A DNA stretch of 10,235 nucleotides, taken from the NCBI GenBank assembly GCA_003559985.1, contig PWJP01000026.1, positions 1 through 10,235 on the forward strand, in the 5' to 3' direction. Source of the stretch: Saprospirales bacterium. GTDB lineage: Bacteria > Bacteroidota > Bacteroidia > Chitinophagales > Saprospiraceae. Within the stretch, counting starts at the first letter, position 1, and every line of letters begins with the position of its first letter. Both the position numbers and the translations under genes were made by a program. Under the pieces are notes generated by a model. It saw only the letters and a program-made list of their open reading frames with translations, had not been told where the DNA came from and ran no database searches. This document shows positions 1-5,649 of this stretch, in pieces.

Positions 1-59
1 TCGAACCCCCGGCCGGCTGATTACAAATCAGCTGCTCTAACCAGCTGAGCTACATCGGC
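1..59 (-). tRNA. trnT: tRNA-Thr (anticodon UGU), 3' end cut off by window edge
   Basis: Read on the minus strand, the sequence starts GCCGATG and continues with the D-arm GTAGCTCAGCTGGTTAGAGC. A 5-bp anticodon stem (GCTGA/TCAGC) encloses the seven-base loop TTTGTAA, which gives anticodon TGT (plus-strand positions 25-23) for threonine ACN codons. A GGGGG T-stem arm and TTCGA complete what is visible. The rest of the T-arm and the acceptor 3' strand lie left of position 1. In Bacteroidota a tRNA-Thr at this place, downstream of rpsU-xer-hpf, usually begins a tRNA cluster leading to tuf. That continuation is inferred, because it is outside the window. Confidence 0.95.
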
Positions 60-154
60 ATTTTTTATTCCGAAAGTTTATCGGACAAGCCTATTGCTTT
101 GGCTTTTTCCTTCTATTCTTACAAAGATCTACAACTGCTTTTCAAAAGCGATTG

Positions 155-184
155 CAAAGATACTGCTATTCTTTTATCTTGCAA
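155..184 (-). promoter_or_regulatory. Bacteroidota-type promoter for the tRNA-Thr transcript
   Basis: On the minus strand, TATCTTTG (162 to 155) matches the Bacteroidota -7 box TAnnTTTG, and a TTG (184 to 182) lies 22 bases upstream, close to the usual -33 position. Transcription would start near 149, about 90 bases before the tRNA 5' end at 59. This suggests the tRNA (and whatever follows it) is transcribed independently of hpf. Confidence 0.55.
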
Positions 185-189
185 GCAAT

Positions 190-645
190 TGTTTAAAAAA
201 AATTTATGCGGAAGACCGAATAAACTGAACCTAAAAGTTATAAATATTATAATCTTCTGCTTTGCAGTTAATTATCAACTACTCGACAATGGGGATCATG
301 CAACCTAATTTCTACCAGTCCCCTAAACATGCACATTCTGGCAATCATCTTGAATTTGTAGGATGATAGATTTATCCAATCACCGTATGTGATATATATA
401 ATATATGTAGCAAATAATTGATTTACTCCGGCCACAGGAGATACGACTTTATTGTGTGAATAAAATGACCACAATATATTCACCTACTTATTGATAAACA
501 TCCGGATTTACTTTTGGAATGAAAACCAATTACTTATGAACTTTCGTCCTGACACTTAAATGTGTTACAGAATAAATTCCACCAAGAAAAGGTGACGATA
601 AAAGTTCGAAGGAATAATCCGGAAAATGGCAATTCTGACGATTTG
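190..645. other. AT-rich intergenic stretch with no supported gene
   Basis: Between the tRNA promoter and the hpf stop there are roughly 450 bases with no convincing gene. Two open frames exist (99-308 plus, 268-483 minus), but their translations are low-complexity, lack recognisable motifs and have no promoter or start context. The run of alternating A and T near 390-408 is simple AT sequence. I see no terminator with a clear U-tract after hpf. Confidence 0.6.
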
Positions 646-670
646 CTCAGGGAAATTAATAAGCCCTGAG
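646..670 (-). other. Hairpin overlapping the hpf stop codon
   Basis: CTCAGGG (646-652) and CCCTGAG (664-670) form a 7-bp perfect stem with an 11-base loop that includes the hpf stop codon (656-658, minus strand). No U-run follows on the minus strand, so it is not a standard intrinsic terminator. It could protect the 3' end of the mRNA or weakly attenuate transcription before the tRNA region. Confidence 0.35.
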
Positions 671-955
671 TCCCTCCTTGTATTTGATAATTTGTCGCTT
701 CATAACAGCAACCGAAGCATCCGTAGCAGCTTCAAAGGTTTTATTGCTTTCACTTATGAACAAGGTCTCTCCCGGCACATTGATTTTAAGATCAACTATC
801 TTATCCTTGATCTGTCCGCTGTTCTCCAGCCTAAGTTTAACATCCACATCGATGATTTTATCAAAAAACTGTCCCAACTTGTTGACTTTGGCATCGATGT
901 AATCCAGCAGTTTTTGATCTGCCGTGAAGTGAATTGGCTCAATGTTAATATTCAT
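656..955 (-). CDS. hpf: Ribosome hibernation promoting factor, short form (HPF/YfiA family)
   Basis: This 99-residue protein matches the HPF/YfiA/RaiA family, which binds the decoding region of the 30S subunit and inactivates ribosomes in slow growth. It starts MNINIEPIHF and follows the family's beta-alpha-beta-beta-beta-alpha pattern: a first strand, the helix ADQKLLDYIDAKVNKLGQFF, two strands (VDVKLRLEN, KIVDLKINVP), a third strand (TLFISES), then the closing helix with TFEAATDASVAVMKRQI. Its length is that of the single-domain form; the C-terminal dimerisation domain of long HPF is absent. It lies 61 bases downstream of the Xer gene in the same direction, probably in the rpsU-xer-hpf transcript. 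A weak extra promoter (minus-strand TATGTTTT at 982-975 with TTG at 1001-999) could add separate expression, but it would leave only a very short leader. Confidence 0.93.
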   Translation of the reverse strand: MNINIEPIHFTADQKLLDYIDAKVNKLGQFFDKIIDVDVKLRLENSGQIKDKIVDLKINVPGETLFISESNKTFEAATDASVAVMKRQIIKYKEGLRAY

Positions 956-1016
956 ATCTCAGTATTTTTTTCAAAAAACATATACCATATTATAACCGCA
1001 ATATAAGTATTTTCTT

Positions 1017-1922
1017 TTATCTCGGATGGGTATCTCTGTATATCTCCCTTAATTTTTTTGTGGAATTGCTCAAATACACCTCTGTAGCAGCGAGAGATGC
1101 GTGTCCCATCAGCTCTTTTACCTCTGGAAGTTGAGCACCATTCTCAGTGAGATGGGTTGCAAAAGAATGTCTGAGTGCGTGTGGACTTTTCTTGTTCAGA
1201 GAGGTATAACCGGTAAGATGGCGCTTGACAAGAAGGTAAATAAATTTATCGTAGGCGGCTTTTCCCCGATCGGTAATTATCAGAGCCCTTTCAGTTTCTT
1301 CCACTCGTTCTTTTCTGAAATTCAAATAGTGATCTAACTTATAGACTAATTGATCACTCAGAGGAATCTCTCGTTCTTTTCTGCCCTTTCCAAAAACCTT
1401 GATTATGCCTCGAGAAAAGTCCAGGTCATCCAATGTCAGAGAAATGAGTTCTGACCTTCTCATCCCGGTTGAATAAAGTAACTCAAGTACGGTTAAATCT
1501 CTGATCATGGAAAACCGCACCTCTGGATCCTCCTCTTTTTGGATATGAGAATAGATGCTGTCAAACATTTTCTGCAGTTCTGAATCTTTAACCGCAGAGG
1601 GCATCAATCGCATTTTTTTCAATCCCTTGATATTGAGCGCCGGGTTTTCCTTAACCACATTGCGTCGCAAACAAAAGTTGTAGAACGATTTAACCGAGGA
1701 CAACTTCCGGTTAATAGTACTGGGCTGGTTTTTGTTGATGCTCATGCTCGCAAGCCAGGAACGTATGTCTCTCACTTTGACATCGTCGGGGAAACCTATT
1801 TCCAAATCTTCGCAAAACGAGCGAAATTGGTTCAGGTCTTTGCGGTAGGCAATAAGGGTGTGCTCAGAGCAACGCTTTTCGTGCAGCAGATAAGATTCGA
1901 AACGTTTGAGGCTATCCATCAT
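1017..1922 (-). CDS. xerC: XerC/XerD-type tyrosine recombinase
   Basis: This is a 301-residue site-specific recombinase of the Xer family, which resolves chromosome dimers at dif during division. The N-terminal SAM-like core-binding domain covers about residues 1-90 (LHEKRCSEHTLIAYRKDL, then STINRKLSSVKSFYNF). The catalytic domain follows with all the expected residues: R155 in TGMRRSEL, K179 in FGKGRKER, H248 and R251 in HALRHSFATH, H274 in MGHASL, and nucleophile Y283 in TEVYLSNST. The length is normal for Xer (about 300). The start at 1922 is a double Met; the second (1919) is equally possible. Its place between rpsU and hpf is typical of Bacteroidota, so I read it as the housekeeping recombinase, not a phage or transposon integrase. 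Choosing XerC over XerD rests on this context and is less certain. Confidence 0.9.
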   Translation of the reverse strand: MMDSLKRFESYLLHEKRCSEHTLIAYRKDLNQFRSFCEDLEIGFPDDVKVRDIRSWLASMSINKNQPSTINRKLSSVKSFYNFCLRRNVVKENPALNIKGLKKMRLMPSAVKDSELQKMFDSIYSHIQKEEDPEVRFSMIRDLTVLELLYSTGMRRSELISLTLDDLDFSRGIIKVFGKGRKEREIPLSDQLVYKLDHYLNFRKERVEETERALIITDRGKAAYDKFIYLLVKRHLTGYTSLNKKSPHALRHSFATHLTENGAQLPEVKELMGHASLAATEVYLSNSTKKLREIYRDTHPR

Positions 1923-1988
1923 ATGGACTGAAAACTAATTTTTGCAATCTAATCCACCGTAACAAAACCTGAGGGATGGAAACCGAAA

Positions 1989-2177
1989 TTATTGGTCTCC
2001 GAATTTCTTTTGTTTGTAGGCAGCCTTGAGTACTTCGTTTCTGCGTTTAACAGATGGTTTGGTAAAGTGCTTCCTTCTTCTAATTTCTTTGAGAACCCCT
2101 GAGCGGTCAAACTTTCGCTTGTATTTTTTTAGCGCTCTGTCAATTGATTCTCCATCCTTAACGTCAATTATCAACAT
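1989..2177 (-). CDS. rpsU: 30S ribosomal protein bS21
   Basis: This 62-residue, strongly basic protein starts MLIIDVKDGESIDRALKKYK and continues with KRKFDRSGVLKEIRRRKHF and a Lys/Arg-rich tail, matching bS21 over its whole length. bS21 sits on the 30S platform next to the 3' end of 16S rRNA. In Bacteroidota it helps hide the anti-Shine-Dalgarno sequence, which fits the weak SD usage in this window. The leader carries AAAGAAGTT about 8-15 bases before the ATG, a partial match to the SD consensus. In Flavobacterium, rpsU itself is reported to use SD-dependent autogenous control; the match here is too imperfect to claim the same. The gene is first in the rpsU-xer-hpf group, 66 bases upstream of xer. 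Confidence 0.96.
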   Translation of the reverse strand: MLIIDVKDGESIDRALKKYKRKFDRSGVLKEIRRRKHFTKPSVKRRNEVLKAAYKQKKFGDQ

Positions 2178-2218
2178 ATGATTAACTTCTTTAATAAATA
2201 TTTTTTCGAAATGAGCTG

Positions 2219-2226
2219 CAAAGGTA
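2219..2226 (-). promoter_or_regulatory. -7 promoter box for rpsU-xerC-hpf
   Basis: Minus-strand TACCTTTG (2226 to 2219) is an exact match to TAnnTTTG and lies 41 bases before the rpsU ATG, implying a leader of about 35 bases. No clear TTTG/TTG is seen at the -33 position, so only the -7 element is supported. The rest of 2178-2380 is AT-rich and holds no other recognisable signal. Confidence 0.5.
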
Positions 2227-2380
2227 AAGCTTCTAGTTATTAGATTGCATACTTTAAAGACATTTTTTTAGCAAAAAGTTCCACACCCAGACAACTTCAC
2301 TCTGACCCCCTGGAAAAATTGCTCATTAAAATATGCCTGAGGAGTATTTTAGAAGATATACTGGCTGAAGAGTGCCAACA

Positions 2381-2422
2381 AAAAAGTGGGACTTGTCGCA
2401 AATAGTTCAAGTCCCACTTTTT
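2381..2422 (-). terminator. Intrinsic terminator after the prohibitin gene
   Basis: Arms 2381-2395 and 2408-2422 are perfectly complementary over 15 bp, with a 12-base loop. Each strand has A-run before and T-run after the GC core (AAAAAGTGGGACTTG and its complement), so it can act in both directions. On the minus strand it ends the prohibitin transcript 40-80 bases after its stop and insulates the rpsU promoter. Confidence 0.8.
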
Positions 2423-2433
2423 CTCAATACTCC

Positions 2434-2452
2434 CCCACTAAAATTTAGTGGG
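2434..2452 (-). repeat. Second hairpin sharing the AGTGGG/CCCACT core
   Basis: CCCACT (2434-2439) and AGTGGG (2447-2452) form a 6-bp stem around AAAATTT, 9 bases past the prohibitin stop codon. Its arms repeat the core of the neighbouring terminator, so each CCCACT arm can pair with either AGTGGG arm. It may be a tandem terminator, a 3' stabilising structure, or an alternative fold. Confidence 0.5.
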
Positions 2453-2461
2453 ATGTGAAAA

Positions 2462-3280
2462 TTAGTTTCCACCGAGGATTAATGGCAGACCATCAGAGCC
2501 TGAGCCAATAACCACTACCTTGGCATTTTCAGATTCAGCCAATTTCAGAGTCGCTTCAATACCCTTGTTGCGAAGGATATTTGGATTCAAACTCGCAGTA
2601 ACCAATCGGTTGGCCTCTGCAACTGCCTCAGCTTCAATCACCCTTCTTTCAGCTTCCTGGCGCTCTCGTTCCAATCGGAATTCATACTCAAGGGCTGCCT
2701 GCTCCTCCCGGAGTTTACGCTCGATGGCCTCCTGCAAAGATCTGGGAAGTTGGACCTCTCTAATCAGTACAGCATCTATAATAATATCATTACGCTCACA
2801 AGCCTCTGCAGTTCTCTGAAAAATTTCTGTCTGAATGGCTTCCCTCATAGTGCTGTACAACTCCTCGGGGTTGTATTTTCCAATTACCTCTCTTGTGGCA
2901 GACCTCAACTCGGGAATCACAATACGCCGGTGATAATCCTTCCCGATATTGTCGTGCAGGTGTCCGACACGATCCGATATTGGCCTGAATCTGTAGGACA
3001 TATCCACTTTAATAGTCAAACCATTTCTTGCCAACACTTCCATCACTTCAGACCCTTCGTTAATCCTGACATCGTAAACATGCATGGTGTTCCACGGCAT
3101 AACTACGTGAAATCCCTGGCTAAAGGTATTTTCCTTGTCCAGTCCACCGGCAAAACGCTTAAAAAGTACTCCCTTATGACCTGCATCGATGGTCAAAAAG
3201 GTGGTGGAGCCCAAGATGGTCACCCCAATAAAAATAAAGATGCCCAATATAAGCAACCTGGTAATCTTACCCTGATCCAT
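2462..3280 (-). CDS. Prohibitin-family (SPFH/band 7) membrane protein
   Basis: This 272-residue protein has one N-terminal membrane segment (about residues 8-30) and then an SPFH/band 7 domain typical of prohibitins. Seen motifs include AGHKGVLFKRFAGG, QGFHVVMPW, the strand VLARNGLTIKVDMSYRF, IPELRSATREVIGKY and an AVLIREVQLP segment. A charged coiled-coil helix rich in Glu/Arg/Ala follows at about 180-225 (AIERKLREEQAALEYEFRLE onward), and a short glycine-rich end (GSGSDGLPLILGGN) closes the protein. Family members form ring-like membrane scaffolds and in bacteria can associate with FtsH-type proteases or membrane microdomains; the partner here cannot be told. The start at 3280 puts the membrane segment in the right place. 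The gene is alone, divergent from the cysteine-rich gene, and closed by its own terminator. No -7 box is evident upstream in 3281-3460. Confidence 0.92.
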   Translation of the reverse strand: MDQGKITRLLILGIFIFIGVTILGSTTFLTIDAGHKGVLFKRFAGGLDKENTFSQGFHVVMPWNTMHVYDVRINEGSEVMEVLARNGLTIKVDMSYRFRPISDRVGHLHDNIGKDYHRRIVIPELRSATREVIGKYNPEELYSTMREAIQTEIFQRTAEACERNDIIIDAVLIREVQLPRSLQEAIERKLREEQAALEYEFRLERERQEAERRVIEAEAVAEANRLVTASLNPNILRNKGIEATLKLAESENAKVVVIGSGSDGLPLILGGN

Positions 3281-3312
3281 AATTTATTAGTTTAAAAGGT
3301 TTTATACAATAA

Positions 3313-3334
3313 GTCGGTTATTTAATTACCCGAC
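3313..3334. other. Short hairpin in the divergent intergenic region
   Basis: GTCGG (3313-3317) and CCGAC (3330-3334) form a 5-bp inverted repeat around a 12-base AT-rich centre, 33 bases upstream of the prohibitin start. It could be an operator half-site pair for the prohibitin promoter or the stem of a leader hairpin. The rest of 3281-3490 is AT-rich with homopolymer A runs and no other signal I can support. Confidence 0.25.
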
Positions 3335-3493
3335 ATAAAAAAATGTTCTTGAAAATGATTTTATACCAACGTCAAACAGCCAAACCACAAAATTGGGAAA
3401 ACGGTTTAAATTATCCAAGGTTTTTGTCTCCTTCCAAAAAAACCTTTAGTTAAAAAAAGCACAGGTGGGAAATAACTATATGGAAAAAAGCAT

Positions 3494-3501
3494 TACCTTT
3501 G
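3494..3501 (+). promoter_or_regulatory. -7 promoter box for the cysteine-rich secreted protein
   Basis: TACCTTTG exactly matches TAnnTTTG, 33 bases before the ATG at 3534, placing the transcription start near 3507. No matching -33 TTG is seen 19-22 bases upstream. The box lies inside the longer open frame that begins at 3465, which argues that the upstream ATG is not the real start. Confidence 0.45.
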
Positions 3502-3533
3502 TGATTCATAACTCATTAAACAAATTTTCTACC

Positions 3534-4019
3534 ATGAAAAAATTATTATTGATTGCGGTTCTTTTCTGCTCATATGGAGTTGGAAATGCCATAGCTCAAG
3601 GTTGTGCAGGAAAAGCTAATGCTCAGGCTGAGAAGAAAGAGAGCACAGCTCATGTACTTACTGAAAAGCAACAGGTACAAGCCATTCAGGTCGCTGCTCA
3701 GCTCGAAAATATTGAGGCCAATATATGCAATAAAAGCGGCAATGTGTCTTTTGCTAAAATCTCCAAATGCGAAGCATCTGGGAAAGAGAGTAGCAAGGCA
3801 GTAAACTTTGACCCAGAGACTGAAAAATTTGTCAATGTTTCTCCCTCAGAAGTACAGGAAGCCGAAGCCAAAAAGTCTTCAAAGGGAAAAGAAGTAAAGA
3901 AGAGAAATTGCAGCGGCGAAAGCAGCACCTCTTCTGCAAGATCCAGTTGTGCAGGTCAAAACAAGGCCAGAGCATGCTGCAGCAGTAGAAAATCCAGCTC
4001 CAGCGAAGATGACGAGTAA
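3534..4019 (+). CDS. Small secreted Ser/Cys-rich protein of unknown function
   Basis: I chose the ATG at 3534 (161 residues), not the in-frame ATG at 3465, because it gives a clean signal peptide: MKKLLLIAVLF, a hydrophobic core, then AIA|Q for signal peptidase I. C24 follows two residues later, but AQGC is a poor lipobox, so I favour a secreted protein over a lipoprotein. The mature part has a charged, Ala/Gln-rich helix (about 42-62), then a segment with regular Cys/Ser spacing (NICNKSGNVSFAKISKCEAS, KFVNVSPSEV), a Lys-rich linker (112-124) and a tail crowded with Ser and Cys (RNCSG, SSCAG, RACCSSRKSSSS) ending EDDE. Mature cysteines are C24, C65, C79, C126, C139, C148 and C149. An odd number, with one adjacent pair, suggests metal binding or disulfide-linked assembly. 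I do not recognise the family. It is a single-gene transcript with its own promoter and terminator. Confidence 0.75.
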   Translation: MKKLLLIAVLFCSYGVGNAIAQGCAGKANAQAEKKESTAHVLTEKQQVQAIQVAAQLENIEANICNKSGNVSFAKISKCEASGKESSKAVNFDPETEKFVNVSPSEVQEAEAKKSSKGKEVKKRNCSGESSTSSARSSCAGQNKARACCSSRKSSSSEDDE

Positions 4020-4060
4020 TCGTTAATCCATTCTTCGCTGAGAAGTTTTTGAATAAGACA

Positions 4061-4101
4061 AATAAAACCCACTCCGGAAAGATACCGGAGTGGGTTTTAT
4101 T
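4061..4101 (+). terminator. Strong intrinsic terminator (17-bp stem)
   Basis: Arms 4061-4077 and 4085-4101 are perfectly complementary over 17 bp around the loop AAAGATA. The GC-rich core ACCCACTCCGG is flanked by A-run and T-run on each side, so it can work in both directions. It closes the cysteine-rich gene 42 bases after its stop. Confidence 0.9.
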
Positions 4102-4287
4102 GATTTAAACCAAACTCTACACTACCCTGCCCCACCAAATTCCACATCACATATAAAGCATCTTTCCATCCAATTCACGGAAACTTGCTAACCTTCAAAC
4201 TACAATCACTTAGCTGGTCAATACTCAATCGCAGCCCGTCATAGGCCCAAATGGGCACAATCAAGTCCCCGGCACCGGAAAAATTAA
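4102..4287. other. Intergenic stretch without a supported gene
   Basis: There is no convincing coding sequence here. On the minus strand a 41-codon frame is open from 4300 to a stop at 4175 and reads protein-like (for example GAGDLIVPIWAYDGLRLSID), but it has no ATG and is preceded by a stop. It may be chance or a gene remnant. A short GCCC/GGGC inverted repeat lies at 4245-4256. Confidence 0.4.
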
Positions 4288-4316
4288 TTGACTTTCGCAA
4301 CTATTTCTTACCTTTG
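4288..4316 (+). promoter_or_regulatory. Promoter of the putative sulfonolipid operon
   Basis: TTGAC (4288-4292) and TACCTTTG (4309-4316) match the Bacteroidota -33 and -7 elements with a 21-base start-to-start distance, the best promoter in the window. Transcription would begin near 4322, giving an unusually long leader of about 210 bases before the ATG at 4536. Confidence 0.7.
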
Positions 4317-4371
4317 TCTTAATTTTAGGTGATGACCAAAAGAATTTACAGGTAGTAAACGTCATAAATAA

Positions 4372-4539
4372 ATGTATTTCAATGAATTAAATTTTAACAC
4401 CGTCATTGAGTGTTGTCAATTCATTTAGAAATCGTGGAATGAAGCCGTGAGGAACGGTGGTTTTATCAAAGATATGAGGGAGGTGCTAAAGAATGGGGAA
4501 CCTCCGGCTTGCCTTTTGAGGGATAATTTAAACAAATGA
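4372..4539 (+). pseudogene. Small reading frame with one in-frame TAG, stop-start coupled to the next gene
   Basis: From the ATG at 4372 the frame reads MYFNELNFNTVIECCQFI, meets TAG at 4426-4428, then stays open for 36 codons (KSWNEAVRNGGFIKDMREVL, NGEPPACLLRDNLNK) to a TGA at 4537-4539 that overlaps the next ATG (ATGA, 4536-4539). Both halves look like one small helical protein of about 54 residues: amphipathic runs, normal codons, AGG arginines as in the neighbours, and an A-rich start (AAATAAATG) like others here. Possible readings: a gene broken by a nonsense mutation or sequencing error; a short leader peptide with a Cys-Cys pair before its stop, upstream of a cysteine-type enzyme; or TAG readthrough. 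Re-initiation within the second half (GTG 4447, ATG 4474) could keep translational coupling. A 36-codon open stretch alone can occur by chance. I do not recognise a family. Confidence 0.45.
4376..4510 (+). promoter_or_regulatory. Candidate structured leader RNA with competing helices
   Basis: Four pairings can be seen in the leader. (1) ATTTC + AATGAATT (4376-4388) pairs with AATTCATT + GAAAT (4418-4432), 13 bp with a 2-base TA bulge, enclosing the hairpin AACAC/GTGTT (4396-4400, 4409-4413). (2) AAGCCG (4442-4447) pairs with CGGCTT (4505-4510). (3) GGAGGT (4479-4484) pairs with ACCTCC (4500-4505), stacked directly against helix 2 and sharing one base. (4) CACCGT (4399-4404) pairs with ACGGTG (4454-4459), and CCGT/ACGG (4445-4448, 4454-4457) is a local alternative to helix 2. 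Helix 4 excludes helix 1's inner hairpin. Such mutually exclusive folds are what an attenuator or riboswitch would show, but the bases also read as a protein frame, so the structure may be incidental. Confidence 0.35.
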
Positions 4540-5570
4540 AACACTTAAATCGGTACGATAACATACTCGATTTGATAGGGAAAACGCCCATGGTCAGATT
4601 GAGGAAAATGAGCGAATTGGCTCAAACTCATGTGTACGCCAAGATGGAAAGTTTTAACCCTGGTCAATCAGTGAAAGACAGGATTGCCTATCACATGATA
4701 AACAGGGCTGAAATGGATGGCAAGTTAAAGCCGGGAAGTACCATCATCGAGGCCACCAGTGGAAACACGGGGTTCAGCATCGCTATGATAAGTGCCATGA
4801 AAGGATACAGGTGCATATTGACAGTTAAAGACAAAGCCTCTGAAGATAAGATTAAAATGATCAAGGCCCTTGGAGCTGAGGTGGTTAGATGCCCCTCCTC
4901 TGTTGCTGGTGATCACCCGGATTCTTACTACTCAAAAGCCATTCAATTATCTAAGGAAATTCCCAACGCTTATTACCTCAATCAAAACTACGACAAGGGC
5001 AATTCCGAGGCTCATTACCTAACCACAGGCCCGGAACTTTGGGAACAATCTGAGGGCCGGATAACCCATTTTGTAGCCTCAGCAAGTACCGGAGGCACCA
5101 TTTCCGGAGCGGGAAAATTTTTAAAGGAGCGCAATTCTAATGTTAAGATTTTGGGCGTGGATTCGGAAGCTTCCATTCTTAAGCAATACCACGAAACCGG
5201 GCACTACGACATGCCTGAAAAATCCTCTTCTCTGGAGGGAGTAGGTAAAAATATAATTCCCGCCAATGTCAATTTCGACATTATTGATGAGTTTATCAGG
5301 GTCTCTGACAGAGACAGCTCAATGGCTGCCAGATACCTGGCACGAACAGAGGGTATAATGGCGGGATACAGTAGCGGTGCTGTGCTGGCTGCCCTGTGGC
5401 AACTGAGATCACAAATTAAACCCGGTGACTTTTTAGTTGTCCTGTTTCCCGATCACGGAAGCAGATATCTGACAAAGATCTACGACCCTGAATGGCTCAG
5501 GGCAATGGGTTTCCTCAACGGCAGCAGGCCTGAGGAATTAAGTGCAAAAAAAGCAAAGGTCCGGGGTTGA
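4536..5570 (+). CDS. CysK/CBS-like PLP enzyme, probable cysteate (or cysteine) synthase
   Basis: This 344-residue fold-type II PLP enzyme is related to O-acetylserine sulfhydrylase and the cystathionine beta-synthase core. It opens with NILDLIGKTPMVRL. The PLP lysine is K47 in NPGQSVKDR, the substrate loop is TSGNTG (74-79), and the phosphate-binding loop is STGGT (184-188), where the family usually has GTGGT. ILGVDSEAS, LEGVGKN, GYSSGAVLAAL and LFPDHGSRYLTKIY follow in CBS-like order, with no C-terminal CBS domains. Such enzymes add a sulfur nucleophile to an aminoacrylate made from an activated serine. Because the next gene is an alpha-oxoamine-synthase-type acyltransferase of the kind linked to sulfonolipids, I infer sulfite as nucleophile and cysteate as product. 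Ordinary cysteine synthase cannot be excluded. The start overlaps the stop of the small upstream frame (ATGA). Confidence 0.85.
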   Translation: MKHLNRYDNILDLIGKTPMVRLRKMSELAQTHVYAKMESFNPGQSVKDRIAYHMINRAEMDGKLKPGSTIIEATSGNTGFSIAMISAMKGYRCILTVKDKASEDKIKMIKALGAEVVRCPSSVAGDHPDSYYSKAIQLSKEIPNAYYLNQNYDKGNSEAHYLTTGPELWEQSEGRITHFVASASTGGTISGAGKFLKERNSNVKILGVDSEASILKQYHETGHYDMPEKSSSLEGVGKNIIPANVNFDIIDEFIRVSDRDSSMAARYLARTEGIMAGYSSGAVLAALWQLRSQIKPGDFLVVLFPDHGSRYLTKIYDPEWLRAMGFLNGSRPEELSAKKAKVRG

Positions 5571-5649
5571 GGCCTCTAAAATTTTACAATCCGATTACAC
5601 CCATTTTCTAAGTATTATATTGAACTTGAGTACTAAAATTATTAGTTCT

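Noticed and set aside
268..483. 71-codon minus-strand open frame between tRNA-Thr and hpf.
   Set aside because: Low-complexity translation without motifs, no -7 box, no sensible start context; the region looks like non-coding AT-rich DNA.
1017..1922. Xer gene as integrase of a mobile element next to a tRNA.
   Set aside because: It lies inside the conserved rpsU-hpf context, has Xer length and motifs, and no phage genes, direct repeats of the tRNA end or composition shift are seen.
3465..3533. Longer N-terminus for the cysteine-rich protein from the ATG at 3465.
   Set aside because: It would bury the signal peptide 23 residues inside and place the -7 promoter box within the coding region.
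4175..4300. 41-codon minus-strand open frame with protein-like translation.
   Set aside because: No start codon, stop immediately upstream, no promoter, overlaps the plus-strand -33 element, and no recognised homology. Chance or a remnant.
4332..4355. Seven-codon upstream frame (MTKRIYR) near the start of the leader.
   Set aside because: Too short to judge, no Cys or other telling codons, and no link to the later structures.
4430..4500. Possible SAM-I riboswitch: ATGAAGCC followed by GGTGCTAAA recalls parts of the SAM-I core.
   Set aside because: The other core elements (the AGAGAGGTGGAGGGA-like segment, GGCAACC and the closing P1 helix) are missing, and spacing does not fit. Two short similarities are not enough.
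5542..5649. Earlier start of the acyltransferase at 5542.
   Set aside because: It would overlap the preceding gene by 29 bases and add 36 residues unlike the family; the start at 5650 gives the usual length and N-terminus.
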